Shown here one piece after another: positions 26,226-35,493 of a DNA stretch of 64,000 nucleotides; positions within the stretch are counted from its first letter, which is position 1, and the number at the start of each line of letters is the position of its first letter. A program made the translations under genes and the position numbers. Below the pieces are notes generated by a model, which saw only the letters and a program-made list of their open reading frames with translations, was not told the origin of the DNA and did no database searches. This DNA is from Streptomyces flaveolus (lineage in GTDB: Bacteria; Actinomycetota; Actinomycetes; Streptomycetales; Streptomycetaceae): NCBI RefSeq assembly GCF_000716535.1, contig NZ_JNWV01000046.1, positions 1 through 64,000 on the forward strand. The letters are read 5' to 3'.

Positions 26226-26711
26226 GTGACCGCCACCGACCAAGCCGCCGCGGACGACGAGCGCGAGGCCCGCGAGGAGGTGCGCCGGAGACTGCTCGGC
26301 GCATGGCAGCTCGTGTCGTACACCGCCGAAAGCTCCGACGGAGAGGTCATCCACCCGCTCGGCCCCGCCCCGTACGGCCTGATCGTCTACACCCCGGAGG
26401 GCTACATGTCCGCCCAGTTGGGGCGCGGCGGCCGCCCGCCCCTGAGGTCGGCGCGTCTCGAGGACGCGGAGACCGAGGAACTGGCGCGGGCGGCGGCCGG
26501 CTACGTCTCCTACGGCGGGCCGTTCGAGGTCGTGGACCCCACCACCGTGGAGCACCACGTCACCACCAGCCTCTTCCCGAACTGGATCGGGCGCTCCCAG
26601 GTGCGGAAGGTGCGTTTCGTGGGCTCGTTCCTCCGGCTCGCCGTCGCCACTCCCACCCGGCTCTGGGGTGCGGAGCGCACCGCCGAACTCACCTGGCACA
26701 GGCTGACCTGA
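26226..26711 (+). CDS. Lipocalin-like domain protein
   Basis: A 161-residue protein with a helical start (about 1-25) and then a beta-barrel pattern LLGAWQLVSYTAESSDGEV, PLGPAPYGLIVYTPEGYMSA, YVSYGGPFEV and LFPNWIGRSQVRKVRF typical of bacterial Lipocalin_5 (PF13924-like) proteins. Such proteins often accompany small-molecule metabolism and may bind a ligand or act as an enzyme; none is visible here. GTG at 26226 follows AAGGAAAGGAG. It lies 85 bases after the dehydrogenase and is likely the last gene of that operon. Confidence 0.75.
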   Translation: MTATDQAAADDEREAREEVRRRLLGAWQLVSYTAESSDGEVIHPLGPAPYGLIVYTPEGYMSAQLGRGGRPPLRSARLEDAETEELARAAAGYVSYGGPFEVVDPTTVEHHVTTSLFPNWIGRSQVRKVRFVGSFLRLAVATPTRLWGAERTAELTWHRLT

Positions 26712-27325
26712 CCACGAGCGCCGGCGCCGGACCGCCGCCGACCCCGCCGCGGACTCCCGGGTGAACCCTTGACGCGGGTCGCCTCGTTGCTTCCGGTGAG
26801 GGCTGCCTCCGTCCACGCGGGCGGCGGTAGCCGGACGGCTGTCTCGGTGCGGCACGCCCCGACGACGGACGACCCGTTCCCCGTGCGGGCGGTCCGGTCC
26901 ACCGGCCTGGCCTCCGGTACGGCCTCGGCGGCCCTCTCCGCACGTCTGCCCGACCGGACAGGGCCGCCGCCCACGGCTCCAGGGACCGCCCGCCGACCCG
27001 GCGGGTGACCGGAGGAGGACGTGCGCCGCCAGGGCGGAACCCGCAGCCGAGGCCACCGACCGGCTGAGGGACTCCGGACCGCCGAACACACGCCGGTGTG
27101 CGCGCCACACCTTTCAAGCCGTCGGCGGGACAAGCCCGTTCAAGTGCGTCAGGTAGGTCGCTCCGGTCGTCGGTCTGCTGGACAACCTCCGGGCCGCCGT
27201 CGCGGCGGGACGGGACCGAGCCCCTGCGCTGCGGGGCCCGGTGCGCCGCGTCCGGCTGTGAGTGCGGTCACGGCGCGTCCGCACGGTCATGAATCGCTTG
27301 ACGCTCGCCCGGCGCAGGCGCAAGC
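26712..27325. other. Intergenic region without recognisable genes
   Basis: About 610 bases on either strand give only Arg/Pro/Gly-rich frames with no family match. It ends in the promoter region of the first SDR gene. No clear hairpin terminator was found. Confidence 0.4.
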
Positions 27326-27337
27326 TTGCTTCGTCAA
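27326..27337. promoter_or_regulatory. TTG-N6-CAA palindrome upstream of SDR gene 1 (a)
   Basis: TTGCTTCGTCAA in a longer near-palindrome, AAGCTTGCTTCGTCAAGCAA, 57 bases before the SDR start. Confidence 0.55.
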
Positions 27338-27345
27338 GCAAATGA

Positions 27346-27357
27346 TTGATCGATCAA
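27346..27357. promoter_or_regulatory. TTG-N6-CAA palindrome upstream of SDR gene 1 (b)
   Basis: TTGATCGATCAA, a fully symmetric 12-mer, 20 bases after the start of the first copy (two helical turns) and so on the same DNA face. Confidence 0.6.
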
Positions 27358-27393
27358 GGACCGGACCGACATTCTGAGGCAAGGAGAATTCCG

Positions 27394-28158
27394 ATGGGAA
27401 TGCTCGACGGGAAGGTAGTACTCATCACCGGCAGCGCGGGCGGCATGGGGCGCGTCGCGGCACTGATCTTCGCCCGGGAGGGTGCGAAGATCGTCGGGTC
27501 GGACGTCAAGACCGACCTCAACGACGAGACGGTCGGGCTCGTCCGCGACGCGGGCGGCGAGATGACGGGGATCGCGCCGATCGACCTGACCGACCCGGAG
27601 CAGGCGCGGCAGTTGGTCGAGGGTGCCGTCGACGCCTACGGCGGGCTCGATGTGGTGTACAACAACGCGGCCATGCAGCGCTTCGGCCCCATGCCGGATT
27701 TCTCGGTCGAAGACTGGCGGGCGACGGAGGCCGGCGAACTCGACATCCCGTTCTTCGTGTCGAAGTTCGCCTGGCCGCACCTGGTCCGGCGTGGCGGCGG
27801 CGTGATCATCAACGTGGCGTCGGAGGCCGGCATGATCGCCGGCTCCAACCCTCCGATGGTCGCGCACACCGCGGCCAACGCCGGCGTCATCGGCATGACG
27901 CGGCAGCTCGCGCTCGAAGGAGCCCCGGACGGCATACGCGCGGTGGCGATCAGCCCCGGTCCGGTGCTGACGCCGGCCAGCGACCGGGACCTCGGTGACA
28001 ACCAGGCCCTCCGGGACGCCGTCACCAGCAAGACGCTCCTCAAGCGGTTCGCCAGGCCCGAGGAGATCGTGGAGCTGGCCGCCTTCCTCGCTTCCGACCG
28101 GGCGTCGTACATCACGGGTGCCAACTACCCGGTCGACGGTGGCGCGAGCGCCTGGTAG
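27394..28158 (+). CDS. Short-chain dehydrogenase/reductase with altered active site (paralogue 1)
   Basis: A 254-residue SDR. The cofactor motif TGSAGGMGRVAAL (about 12-24), acidic discriminator SDVKTD that favours NAD, NNAAM near 88 and the end YITGANYPVDGGASAW are classical. The catalytic Ser stands in INVASEAG, but where the Tyr-x3-Lys pair is expected the sequence is AHTAANAGVIGMTRQL, so His and Asn replace Tyr and Lys. Its paralogue at 43215 has the same change. Hydride transfer by the normal mechanism is therefore doubtful. ATG at 27394 follows AAGGAG. It flanks the catabolic block and carries two shared palindromes in its promoter. Confidence 0.85.
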   Translation: MGMLDGKVVLITGSAGGMGRVAALIFAREGAKIVGSDVKTDLNDETVGLVRDAGGEMTGIAPIDLTDPEQARQLVEGAVDAYGGLDVVYNNAAMQRFGPMPDFSVEDWRATEAGELDIPFFVSKFAWPHLVRRGGGVIINVASEAGMIAGSNPPMVAHTAANAGVIGMTRQLALEGAPDGIRAVAISPGPVLTPASDRDLGDNQALRDAVTSKTLLKRFARPEEIVELAAFLASDRASYITGANYPVDGGASAW

Positions 28159-28340
28159 CACCGTCCGCTCGCGGTGGTTCCGACTCGTCCCCCGTGGCGC
28201 CGCGCTGCCGGTGTTCCGCACTCCGGCGGCGGCGCCCCGGGGAGGGCGCCGGATCCAGGCGTCGAGCGGTACGGGACCTGCTGCTCTCCCTCGAGCCGCG
28301 GACGCCGATGGACCATAGACGGCCATTCTCGATTACATCA

Positions 28341-28352
28341 TTGACACTGCAA
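28341..28352. promoter_or_regulatory. TTG-N6-CAA palindrome before the LysR gene (a)
   Basis: TTGACACTGCAA, 133 bases upstream of the LysR start. Confidence 0.45.
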
Positions 28353-28369
28353 CAACATCGGTCATTCAC

Positions 28370-28381
28370 TTGTCGCAGCAA
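28370..28381. promoter_or_regulatory. TTG-N6-CAA palindrome before the LysR gene (b)
   Basis: TTGTCGCAGCAA, identical in all 12 bases to the copy between the divergent MarR genes at 47461. Confidence 0.6.
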
Positions 28382-28484
28382 TTACCTGCCGACCGGCGCG
28401 CAAGGGCGCCCCGGGGCCTGTGCAGGGCGTGTCGCGGTGTCCGGGGCAGCAGTGCGGCACACAAGTGAGAGGGGAGGGCCGCCT

Positions 28485-29393
28485 GTGGAACTTCGCCACA
28501 TCGAGGCGTTCATCGCGGTAGCGGAGGAATTGAGCTTCCGGCGTGCCGCCGAGCGGCTGCACATCGCTCAGCCGCCGTTGTCGCAGCAGATCAAACGGCT
28601 GGAGCGGGACGTCGGAGCAGTCCTGCTGCGCCGTACCACCCGCCACGTGGCGCTGACCCCCGCCGGGGAGGCCTTCCTGCACCGGGCGCGGCGAGCGGTG
28701 CAGGGGGTGCACGCCGCACGCCGGGCGGCCCAGGAGGTGGTCGACGGCAAGACGGGGGGCGTCCGCCTGGGGTTCGGCGGCGCCGCGTCGCCCGAGGTGC
28801 TGATGCTGCTGACCAAGATGTACCGCACCCACCGTCCCGACGTCCGGCTCGACGTGGCCGGCCCGTTGCACGGTGCCGAACTGGTCGAGCAGCTCAACCG
28901 CGACGAGATCGACGCCGGCCTCCTCCGTCTGCCGGTGCGGGGTTCCCGCATCGCGGTCCGGGAGATCGCCCGGCACGCGATGGCCGTGGCCCTGCCGGCC
29001 GAGCACCCCCTCGCGGACCGCCCGAGGGTGGACCTGGCCGAACTGCGCGACGAGCCGGTGATCGGCTACCGGAGCGACCTGGGCGGCACGGTTCCCACCC
29101 TGATCCAAGGAGCCTTCCTCAGACACGGCATCAGCCCGCACATCGTCCAGCTGGTGTCCGACGTGCACACCCTCCTGGCGCTGGTGGGCGCTGGTGCGGG
29201 CATCGGATTCGCCCCGATGTCGGCGGGGCACATCCGGCTGTCCGGCGTCGCGCTGGTTCCGGTGCCCGACATCCCGCCCTTGCCGTTGGCTCTTGCCTGG
29301 CGCGAGGACGACACCAATCCGGCACTGCTGTCACTCGTGGACCTGCTGGACGATGTGCAGGCCCGGCTCGCGGACGCTTCCTTGGTGCCGTAG
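28485..29393 (+). CDS. LysR-family transcriptional regulator
   Basis: A 302-residue LysR protein. The winged helix occupies residues 1-60: MELRHIEAFIAVAEELSFRR, AAERLHIAQPPLSQQIKRLE. The effector domain starts at GGVRLGFGGAASPEVL and is typical of the BenM/CatM-like group that senses aromatic-pathway intermediates. GTG at 28485 follows GAGGGGAGGG. It lies next to, and converges with, the catabolic series starting with the lipid-transfer thiolase. Control of that series is likely but the binding site (T-N11-A) was not pinned down. Confidence 0.88.
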   Translation: MELRHIEAFIAVAEELSFRRAAERLHIAQPPLSQQIKRLERDVGAVLLRRTTRHVALTPAGEAFLHRARRAVQGVHAARRAAQEVVDGKTGGVRLGFGGAASPEVLMLLTKMYRTHRPDVRLDVAGPLHGAELVEQLNRDEIDAGLLRLPVRGSRIAVREIARHAMAVALPAEHPLADRPRVDLAELRDEPVIGYRSDLGGTVPTLIQGAFLRHGISPHIVQLVSDVHTLLALVGAGAGIGFAPMSAGHIRLSGVALVPVPDIPPLPLALAWREDDTNPALLSLVDLLDDVQARLADASLVP

Positions 29394-29406
29394 CGCCGTA
29401 TCCGGA

Positions 29407-29444
29407 TCCCGGGCGCCGGCCCTTCTCGGGACGGACGCCCGGGA
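29407..29444. terminator. Hairpin between convergent LysR and thiolase genes
   Basis: Nine-base arms TCCCGGGCG (29407-29415) and CGCCCGGGA (29436-29444) in the 56-base convergent gap; a possible bidirectional terminator. Confidence 0.5.
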
Positions 29445-29449
29445 CCACT

Positions 29450-30637
29450 TCACGAAGCGGCCTGGCCGCCGAGCACCAAGGTGCTGTGGTGGTCGAGGAA
29501 TCCGCCGTTCCCGGAGACGAGCACGACGTCGTGCCGGTCCACCTGACGTTCTCCTGCCTGGCCGCGGGCCTGGATGACCGCCTCGGCGAGCGGGGTCATC
29601 CCCCACATGTAGTACGAGGAGAGCTGGCCGCCTCCGGTGTTCAGCGGCAGCGAGCCCCCCGGTCCCAGCACGCCGGGCGTCGAGACGAAGGCACCGCCCT
29701 CGCCCTTCTCGCAGAAGCCGTAGTCCTCCAGTGTCAGCAGGACGGTGTACGTGTAGCAGTCGTACAGCTCGACTATGTCGACGTCCTCGACGCCGATGCC
29801 CGCCATACCCAGTGCCGCGGGGCCGGACCGGGCGGCTCCGCTCACGAGTCCGAAGGCGTCGTCGCGGCGCCAGCGGTGGCCGGGATGCGCCTGCCCCCAG
29901 CCGAGCACCCACACCGGGGGCTGGGCCAGCTCCGCGGCACGCTCGCCCGACGTGACGATCACGGCGGCTCCGCCGTTGGACACCAGGCAGCAGTCGAGCA
30001 GGTGGAACGGCTCCACGACGAAGCGGGACGCCTGGTGATCGGCAAGTGTGATGGGTGTGCGCAACTGCGCCAGCGGGTTCATCGCGGCCCATGCGCGCTG
30101 CGCGACCGCGATCGCCCCGAACTGCTCACTGGTGGTCCCGAACTCCCGCATGTGGCGGCGCGCGGCCAGGGCGTAGTGCGTGCTCGGGTTGACGAATCCG
30201 CTCGCCTCGCGCAAGCCGGCCCAGCCGAGCGGTTCGGACCGGGCCGTGTACGCCTCACCAGTGGTGCGCCCCGGCTGGAGCGGAGCGTCGGCGAACACAC
30301 AGGCCACGGTGTCCGCCATGCCGGCCTCCACGGCCATGGCCGCGTACTGCACCATCGCGCCCGCCGTGGAACCGAAGGCCTGCATCTGTGTGAGCATCCG
30401 CAGATCACGCAGACCCAGGTCGACCTGGAGACTCAGGTTCACCGCGTTCGTCACCCCTGCCGACACCAGCAGGCCGTCGATGTCCGAGAGGCCCATCCCT
30501 GCGTCGGCGGCGGCTCGCCGTACGGCCTCCGCCGCGAACTGCTGCGCCGTCGGCCCGTACACCTTGCCCATCTCGGTGAGGCCGAGGCCGGCGACAGCGG
30601 CCCTGCGGTCCGCCGGCTGGTCCACTCTTCTGTCCAT
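29450..30637 (-). CDS. Lipid-transfer-type thiolase homologue (possible Ltp2-like aldolase)
   Basis: A 395-residue thiolase-superfamily protein of the non-specific lipid-transfer (SCP-x thiolase, Ltp) group. The usual nucleophilic Cys region reads MQAFGSTAGAMVQYAA and has no Cys, so a Claisen thiolase reaction is unlikely. Later family motifs are VEPFHLLDCCLVSNGG, VELYDCYTYTVLLTLEDYGF and GGSLPLNTGGGQLSSYY. In steroid-degrading actinobacteria the Cys-less Ltp2 works with a DUF35 partner as a retro-aldolase on acyl-CoAs; a DUF35 gene is present at 40119-40661. ATG 30637 follows GGCGAGG. It is the last gene of the long minus-strand series. Confidence 0.8.
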   Translation of the reverse strand: MDRRVDQPADRRAAVAGLGLTEMGKVYGPTAQQFAAEAVRRAAADAGMGLSDIDGLLVSAGVTNAVNLSLQVDLGLRDLRMLTQMQAFGSTAGAMVQYAAMAVEAGMADTVACVFADAPLQPGRTTGEAYTARSEPLGWAGLREASGFVNPSTHYALAARRHMREFGTTSEQFGAIAVAQRAWAAMNPLAQLRTPITLADHQASRFVVEPFHLLDCCLVSNGGAAVIVTSGERAAELAQPPVWVLGWGQAHPGHRWRRDDAFGLVSGAARSGPAALGMAGIGVEDVDIVELYDCYTYTVLLTLEDYGFCEKGEGGAFVSTPGVLGPGGSLPLNTGGGQLSSYYMWGMTPLAEAVIQARGQAGERQVDRHDVVLVSGNGGFLDHHSTLVLGGQAAS

Positions 30638-30748
30638 CCGTGTCCTCGCCTTGCTTGGTCGTGCCGTATGAGGGTGAGGGTGTGTCATCGCGGTCGCGGT
30701 CGGCACACCGGTCGGCATCCGGTGCGCGCATGGTGTCGAGCACCGGGG

Positions 30749-32266
30749 TCAGGAGGTCTCCTCCGCCGCGCCATGACCGGGCGGCACGGACGCGAGCGGG
30801 ACCCCGGCAGCGCGGAGCGGACGACCGGAGGCGGTTTCACCGGCCGGGACCCGCTGTCCCGGGCCGAAGGCGACGAGCAGGGCGCAGCACGAGGTGGCGC
30901 CCGCACCGGTCAGGAAGACGACGGTGTACTGGTGGTCCGGCGGAACGGCGAACGGCAGGCCGGGGACGTGGTCGCTGGTGAGGAGGGCGACGAGCACGGC
31001 ACTGGCGAGTGCGCTGCCCACCGTACGCGCCACGGAGTTCACGCTGTTGGCTATGCCGGTGTCCGCCGGGCTGACGTGCTCGCCGAGCAGTGCGGGCAGC
31101 GCGGCGTAGCCGAGCAGGACCGCGATGAAGGTGCCCGCGGTCGCGAGGACGACCTGCCACGAGGCCTCGTGGAAGAAGGCGAGCGCCGTGAACGCCACCG
31201 CGGAGAGCAGCATCGACAGGGCCAGGGTCGCCCGCGCCCCCAGCCGGCGCAAGAGTTCACCGCCCAGCGGAGCCGTGACGAGACCGGACAGCGCACCGGG
31301 GAGCAGATAGACGAGGCTGGTACTGAGCACGGTGGCGCCGAAGCCGTAGCCGGCCAGCGCTCGTGGAGTCTGGACCAGTGCCGTCACCCCGAGAAGGCCG
31401 GTGAAGTTCGACAGTCCGAGGACGAGTCCGGCGATGTTGGCGACGACGATCGGTGGCCGTTTGAACATCCCGGGCGCGACGAGCGCGTGCGGTGTCGCCC
31501 TTTCGAGGAGGAGGAACACGCCGAACATCAGCGCGGCTCCGGTCAGCCCCCCGACGGCCCCGGCCGAGCGCCAGCCCCACCGGTTTCCCTGGGAGAGCGG
31601 AGTGAGCAGCAGCACCAGCGTGACGGCGAGCACCGCCGCCCCGCGCCAGTCGACCCGGCCGTCGGCCTGGGGGCGGCGGGCCGGGACGGTGAGCCAGGCA
31701 AGGACGAGAGCGACGGCGGTGAGCCCCGCGGCGAGCCAGAAGACGCGCCGGTAGTCCCCGCCGTGCCGGGTCAGCAAGCCCGTCGCCGCCAGCGCGACGC
31801 CGCCGCCCACGGACAACATGCCGCTGATGCCGGCCATCGCCCGCGTCCCCCGCCCCGCCGGGATCTCGTCCCGGACCAGGGCGACGGCGATCGGGAAGAC
31901 CCCGTAGCTGGCGCCCTGCAACACCCGGCCGACGAGCAGGAGGGCGAGGCTGTGGGTGGCAGCGGCGATCAGGGACCCGGCCAGCACGGCCGCGAGGACA
32001 CCCAGCAGCACCGGGCGCCGGCCGCGCACGTCCCCGAGCCGGCCGAGCACCGGCGTACCGACCGCCGCCGCCAGGAGGTTCGACGTGACGACCCAGCTCG
32101 TCGCTTCCGCGCTGGTGCCGAGCGAACGGCCGATGTCGCCGACCACGGGGACGACGAGCGTCTGCAGCGCCGAGAGCAGGAAGGCAGCGAAACACAGGGT
32201 CACGACGAGCCACCGTGCGGCGGCAGCGCTTACGCTCGTGACCGCGCGCAGTCGATGGATGGCCAT
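30749..32266 (-). CDS. MFS transporter, DHA2 (14-span drug:H+ antiporter) type
   Basis: A 505-residue transporter. Start LVVTLCFAAFLLSALQTLVV, then motif A as LGRLGDVRGRRPVLLGV and motif C-like GGGVALAATGLL. At least 13 hydrophobic spans can be followed to AGATSCCALLVAFGP. DHA2 carriers export drugs and toxic intermediates; some act in uptake. The ATG at 32266, preceded by GAAGGGAC, begins the first conserved residues. It sits between the lipid-transfer thiolase and the CoA ligase on the same strand, so it may move the substrate or an intermediate of the pathway. Confidence 0.87.
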   Translation of the reverse strand: MAIHRLRAVTSVSAAAARWLVVTLCFAAFLLSALQTLVVPVVGDIGRSLGTSAEATSWVVTSNLLAAAVGTPVLGRLGDVRGRRPVLLGVLAAVLAGSLIAAATHSLALLLVGRVLQGASYGVFPIAVALVRDEIPAGRGTRAMAGISGMLSVGGGVALAATGLLTRHGGDYRRVFWLAAGLTAVALVLAWLTVPARRPQADGRVDWRGAAVLAVTLVLLLTPLSQGNRWGWRSAGAVGGLTGAALMFGVFLLLERATPHALVAPGMFKRPPIVVANIAGLVLGLSNFTGLLGVTALVQTPRALAGYGFGATVLSTSLVYLLPGALSGLVTAPLGGELLRRLGARATLALSMLLSAVAFTALAFFHEASWQVVLATAGTFIAVLLGYAALPALLGEHVSPADTGIANSVNSVARTVGSALASAVLVALLTSDHVPGLPFAVPPDHQYTVVFLTGAGATSCCALLVAFGPGQRVPAGETASGRPLRAAGVPLASVPPGHGAAEETS

Positions 32267-32426
32267 GGTGTCCCTTCGAAGACAGGCGGCGGGACCGGAT
32301 GCGCCCCGGGGCCGGGCCGTGCCGGGGCTTCGGCGGAGCGCACGCGGGGGCCTCGAGCGCGGTGCCGCCGCGCTGTCGTGCCGCCGCACGGGCAGGTGGT
32401 GCTGCCGTGCCGCCGGCCGTGGTGGG

Positions 32427-34043
32427 TCAGGTGCGCGGCGGCTGTTCCGACGCCTCGTGCTGGAGGATCGCGCGCAGCTTGTGCTTCGCCACCTTCTCCA
32501 GGGTGGACCGGGGCAGTTCCTCGACGACCCTGACTTCGCGGGGGACCTTGAAGTCCGCCAGGTCGCGGCGGCAGGCGGCGAGCACCGGTGCGACCAGATC
32601 CCCGGGATCGGAGAGACCGGGCCTGGCCACCACGAAGGCGACCGGCACCTCGTCCCGCATCGGGTCCGGGGCGGCGACGACGGCCGCCTCGGCGACGCCC
32701 GGGACACGGGTGACGACCCGCTCGATCTCGGACGCGGCGACGTTCTCGCCGGCCACCCGCAGCATGTCCTTGTCCCGGTCGACGAAGCTGACGGAGCCGT
32801 CGTCGTTCACCGTCGCCCGGTCCCCGGTGATGAACCATCCCTGCTCGTCGAAGGCGGCCCGGGTGGCCTCCTCGTCGTGCAGGTACCCGCCGAACAGGGA
32901 GATCCCGGGAACGCCGCGGACACGGAGGTGCCCGATCACGCCGATCCCGGCCGGTTCCCCGCGGTCGTCGACCACGGCGACCTCGTACTGCGGCGTGGGG
33001 CGGCCCATCGTCCCCGGCCGGTTCGGGACCAGCAGGTCGCCGGCGACCGGGGCGCCGACCGTCTCGGTCATGCCGTACCAGCCCATGACCGGTATCCGGA
33101 AGTGGGCCTCCGTGGGGTGGTGGTTCATACCGGTGGCCCAGCGCGTGAAGCCGTGCTCGCCGGGCACTTCCCGGGTGGCCAGGGCACGGAGGGCGAAGTA
33201 GATCTGGGAGCAGAAGGTGCTGCTGTGCTTCAGCGCGACGCCCCAGAAGCGCGAGGCGGAGAACCGTGGCTGGAGGACCACCGTCCCTCCTGCCCACAGG
33301 GAGGGCAGGAGGGAATAGGCCAGTGCGTTGGTGTGGTAGAGCGGCAGGTAGGTCTGGGTGACGTCGGAAGGCCCGAGGTGCACGTGCGATCCGTTCACCT
33401 TCGCGGCCCAGAGGGTGTTGGCGTGCGTCCAGATGACCGCCTTGGGCCTGCCGGTGGTCCCCGAGGTGTAGAGGATGACCGCCGGGTCGAGGGCGTCGAC
33501 CGGCTGGGCGGGGACCGGTTCGCCGTCGAGCAGCGCCGCGAAGCGGTCGGCGCGGGCGGGCAGGTCGAGGCCGGCTGCCGGTTCGCCGGCGTCGTGGTCG
33601 GTGACGTACACCGCCTCGGCGTCCGGGACGGCACTGTTCACGAGCGCGGCCAGGCTGGGCTGCGTCACCACGACCGAGGCCCCCGAGTGGCTGCCGAAGT
33701 AGCCCAACTCGTCCCCGGTTGAACGGGTGTTCGTGCAGACGGCCGCCGCACCCAGCCGCGCGCACGCGAACAGGGTGAGGAGGAACTCCGGGCTGTTGTC
33801 GAGGTGGATCAGTACCCTGTCGCCCGTCCGGACACCGCTGCGGTGCAAGCCCCCGGCGACCGCCGCGACCTCACGGGCGAACTCGGCGTAGGTCCAGGTG
33901 CGTCCGGTGCCCTCCAGCGGCTCCCAGACGAGGAACGGGTGGGTGGGCCTGACGTCCGCCCGCACCTGCAGCAGCCAGTCCATGGTGCGTGCGGTGCCGG
34001 CTGCAGGCAGCAGCGAACGCGCGGTGTGGAGGGAGTGTTCCAT
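32427..34043 (-). CDS. AMP-forming acyl-CoA ligase (CaiC/long-chain type)
   Basis: A 538-residue ANL enzyme. The nucleotide motif is [20 protein letters not shown] (about 180-199), then [27 protein letters not shown] (about 330), [13 protein letters not shown] (about 418) and the end [13 protein letters not shown] with the catalytic Lys. It should activate a carboxylic acid to its CoA thioester as the entry step of the neighbouring pathway. The ATG at 34043 is placed after AAGGATCACC. The gap to the thiolase is about 95 bases. Substrate is not evident. Confidence 0.86.
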   Translation of the reverse strand: MEHSLHTARSLLPAAGTARTMDWLLQVRADVRPTHPFLVWEPLEGTGRTWTYAEFAREVAAVAGGLHRSGVRTGDRVLIHLDNSPEFLLTLFACARLGAAAVCTNTRSTGDELGYFGSHSGASVVVTQPSLAALVNSAVPDAEAVYVTDHDAGEPAAGLDLPARADRFAALLDGEPVPAQPVDALDPAVILYTSGTTGRPKAVIWTHANTLWAAKVNGSHVHLGPSDVTQTYLPLYHTNALAYSLLPSLWAGGTVVLQPRFSASRFWGVALKHSSTFCSQIYFALRALATREVPGEHGFTRWATGMNHHPTEAHFRIPVMGWYGMTETVGAPVAGDLLVPNRPGTMGRPTPQYEVAVVDDRGEPAGIGVIGHLRVRGVPGISLFGGYLHDEEATRAAFDEQGWFITGDRATVNDDGSVSFVDRDKDMLRVAGENVAASEIERVVTRVPGVAEAAVVAAPDPMRDEVPVAFVVARPGLSDPGDLVAPVLAACRRDLADFKVPREVRVVEELPRSTLEKVAKHKLRAILQHEASEQPPRT

Positions 34044-34137
34044 GGTGATCCTTGTCAACTGGACGGTGAAGGCCGGTGGACCGGCAGCCGGGGTCCGGTC
34101 CTCCGCGTGATGGCCGCTGACGCGCGCGTCAGCCGTC

Positions 34138-35301
34138 TCAGAGCCGTTCGATGATGGTCGCCGTCGCCTGGGCGCCACCGGCGCACATCACCACCAGGGC
34201 GGTGGTTCCGCCGGTGCGTTCGAGCTGGTGCACAGCCGTGCCCACGAGGCGCCCTCCACTGGCGCCCACCGGATGCCCCAGGGCGATGGCTCCGCCGTTG
34301 ACGTTCACGCGCGCGGGGTCGGCCTCGTAGTGCCGGACCCAGTTGAGCACGACTGCGGCGAACGCCTCGTTCACCTCGATGACGTCGATGTCGTCGAGGG
34401 TCATGCCCGCCCGGTCGAGGACCCGCGCGGTGGCCGCGATCGGTCCGTTGAGGTGGTAATACGGATCGTCGCCGATGACGGCCTGGGCGCGGATCCTGGC
34501 CCGGGCCGGCAGCGCGTGCCGTGCGGCGGCCGACTCGCTCATCAGCAGCACCGCCGTGGCGCCGTCACTGAGCTGGGAGGTGGTGCCCGCCGTGTGCAGG
34601 CCGTCCTCCTCGATGGGGCGCAGCGCCGCCAGGGCCTCCGAGGACGTGTCGCGCAGACCCTGGTCACGGGAGACCACGCGGGTGTTCCCGGTCGGCCTCC
34701 CCTCTTCGTCCAGCTCCGGCACCTCCACCGAGAACACCTCGGACACGAACCGCTCTTCGCGCCATGCATCGGCCGCACGTCGCTGGGACAGAAGGCCCCA
34801 GGCGTCGAGGTCCCGCCGGGAGAGACCGAAGTCCCGCGCGATGCGGTCCGCACCCACGAACTGGGTGGGCAGGTCGACCGGCCACGACTCCGGACGAGGG
34901 TGTCCGGGCCCTGCCTTGATCGAGGAGTGCAGCGGGACGCGGCTCATCACCTCGACTCCGCAGGCGATACCCACGCCCATGGCGTCGGCGGCGATCAGGC
35001 CGGCCACGAGGTGCACGGCCTGCTGGGCCGAGCCGCACTGCGTGTGGACGGTGCTGCAGGCCGTGGCCGTGTCCAGGCCGGCGGTCAGCCAGGCGTTGCG
35101 CGTGACGTTGCTGGACTGCTCGCCCACCTGGTCCACGCAGCCGCCGATGGCCTGCTCGACGTCGCCCGACGCGATTCCCGACCGGTCGCAGATCTCGGTG
35201 AGGGTACGGCCGAGCAGGTGTGCCGGGTGCATCCCCGACAGAGCTCCGTTGCGCTTGCCGAACGGCGTGCGTACGGCATCGACGATGACTGGGTTGCCCA
35301 T
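34138..35301 (-). CDS. Thiolase (acetyl-CoA C-acyltransferase)
   Basis: A 387-residue type II thiolase with a complete active site: nucleophile Cys89 in [15 protein letters not shown], His in [19 protein letters not shown], and the proton-relay Cys in [11 protein letters not shown]. It cleaves 3-ketoacyl-CoA with CoA as the last step of beta-oxidation of a side chain or ring-derived acid. ATG at 35301 follows GGAAAGGCAACC. It is followed by the CoA ligase and preceded, after 190 bases, by the FAH gene. In this cluster it is the only thiolase that can act as a classical one. Confidence 0.9.
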   Translation of the reverse strand: MGNPVIVDAVRTPFGKRNGALSGMHPAHLLGRTLTEICDRSGIASGDVEQAIGGCVDQVGEQSSNVTRNAWLTAGLDTATACSTVHTQCGSAQQAVHLVAGLIAADAMGVGIACGVEVMSRVPLHSSIKAGPGHPRPESWPVDLPTQFVGADRIARDFGLSRRDLDAWGLLSQRRAADAWREERFVSEVFSVEVPELDEEGRPTGNTRVVSRDQGLRDTSSEALAALRPIEEDGLHTAGTTSQLSDGATAVLLMSESAAARHALPARARIRAQAVIGDDPYYHLNGPIAATARVLDRAGMTLDDIDVIEVNEAFAAVVLNWVRHYEADPARVNVNGGAIALGHPVGASGGRLVGTAVHQLERTGGTTALVVMCAGGAQATATIIERL

Positions 35302-35493
35302 GGTTGCCTTTCCGGGGAGCACGTGTGTGACGGTGCGGTCGTCTCGGGCGTGACCGGGGCGTGCGACCGGCCGGGTGCGGGCGGCTGCCGGCGATGCCGT
35401 GCGGCGGCGGGCGTGGCCCCTCGGGGCCGTCGGGCGAGTCCCGGCCGCGGCGCGACGGCGTCCGTGAGGTGACCCCGCCGCCGAACGCCCGCG

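Noticed and set aside
26712..27325. Overlapping frames in the gap before SDR 1
   Set aside because: None has homology or codon bias, and both strands give Arg/Pro-rich products.
29486..32533. A 1015-codon open frame on the plus strand
   Set aside because: It runs antisense to the thiolase homologue and the MFS transporter, whose motifs are unmistakable; long antisense frames are expected in G+C-rich DNA. Its product is a His/Arg/Gly-rich string with no domain.
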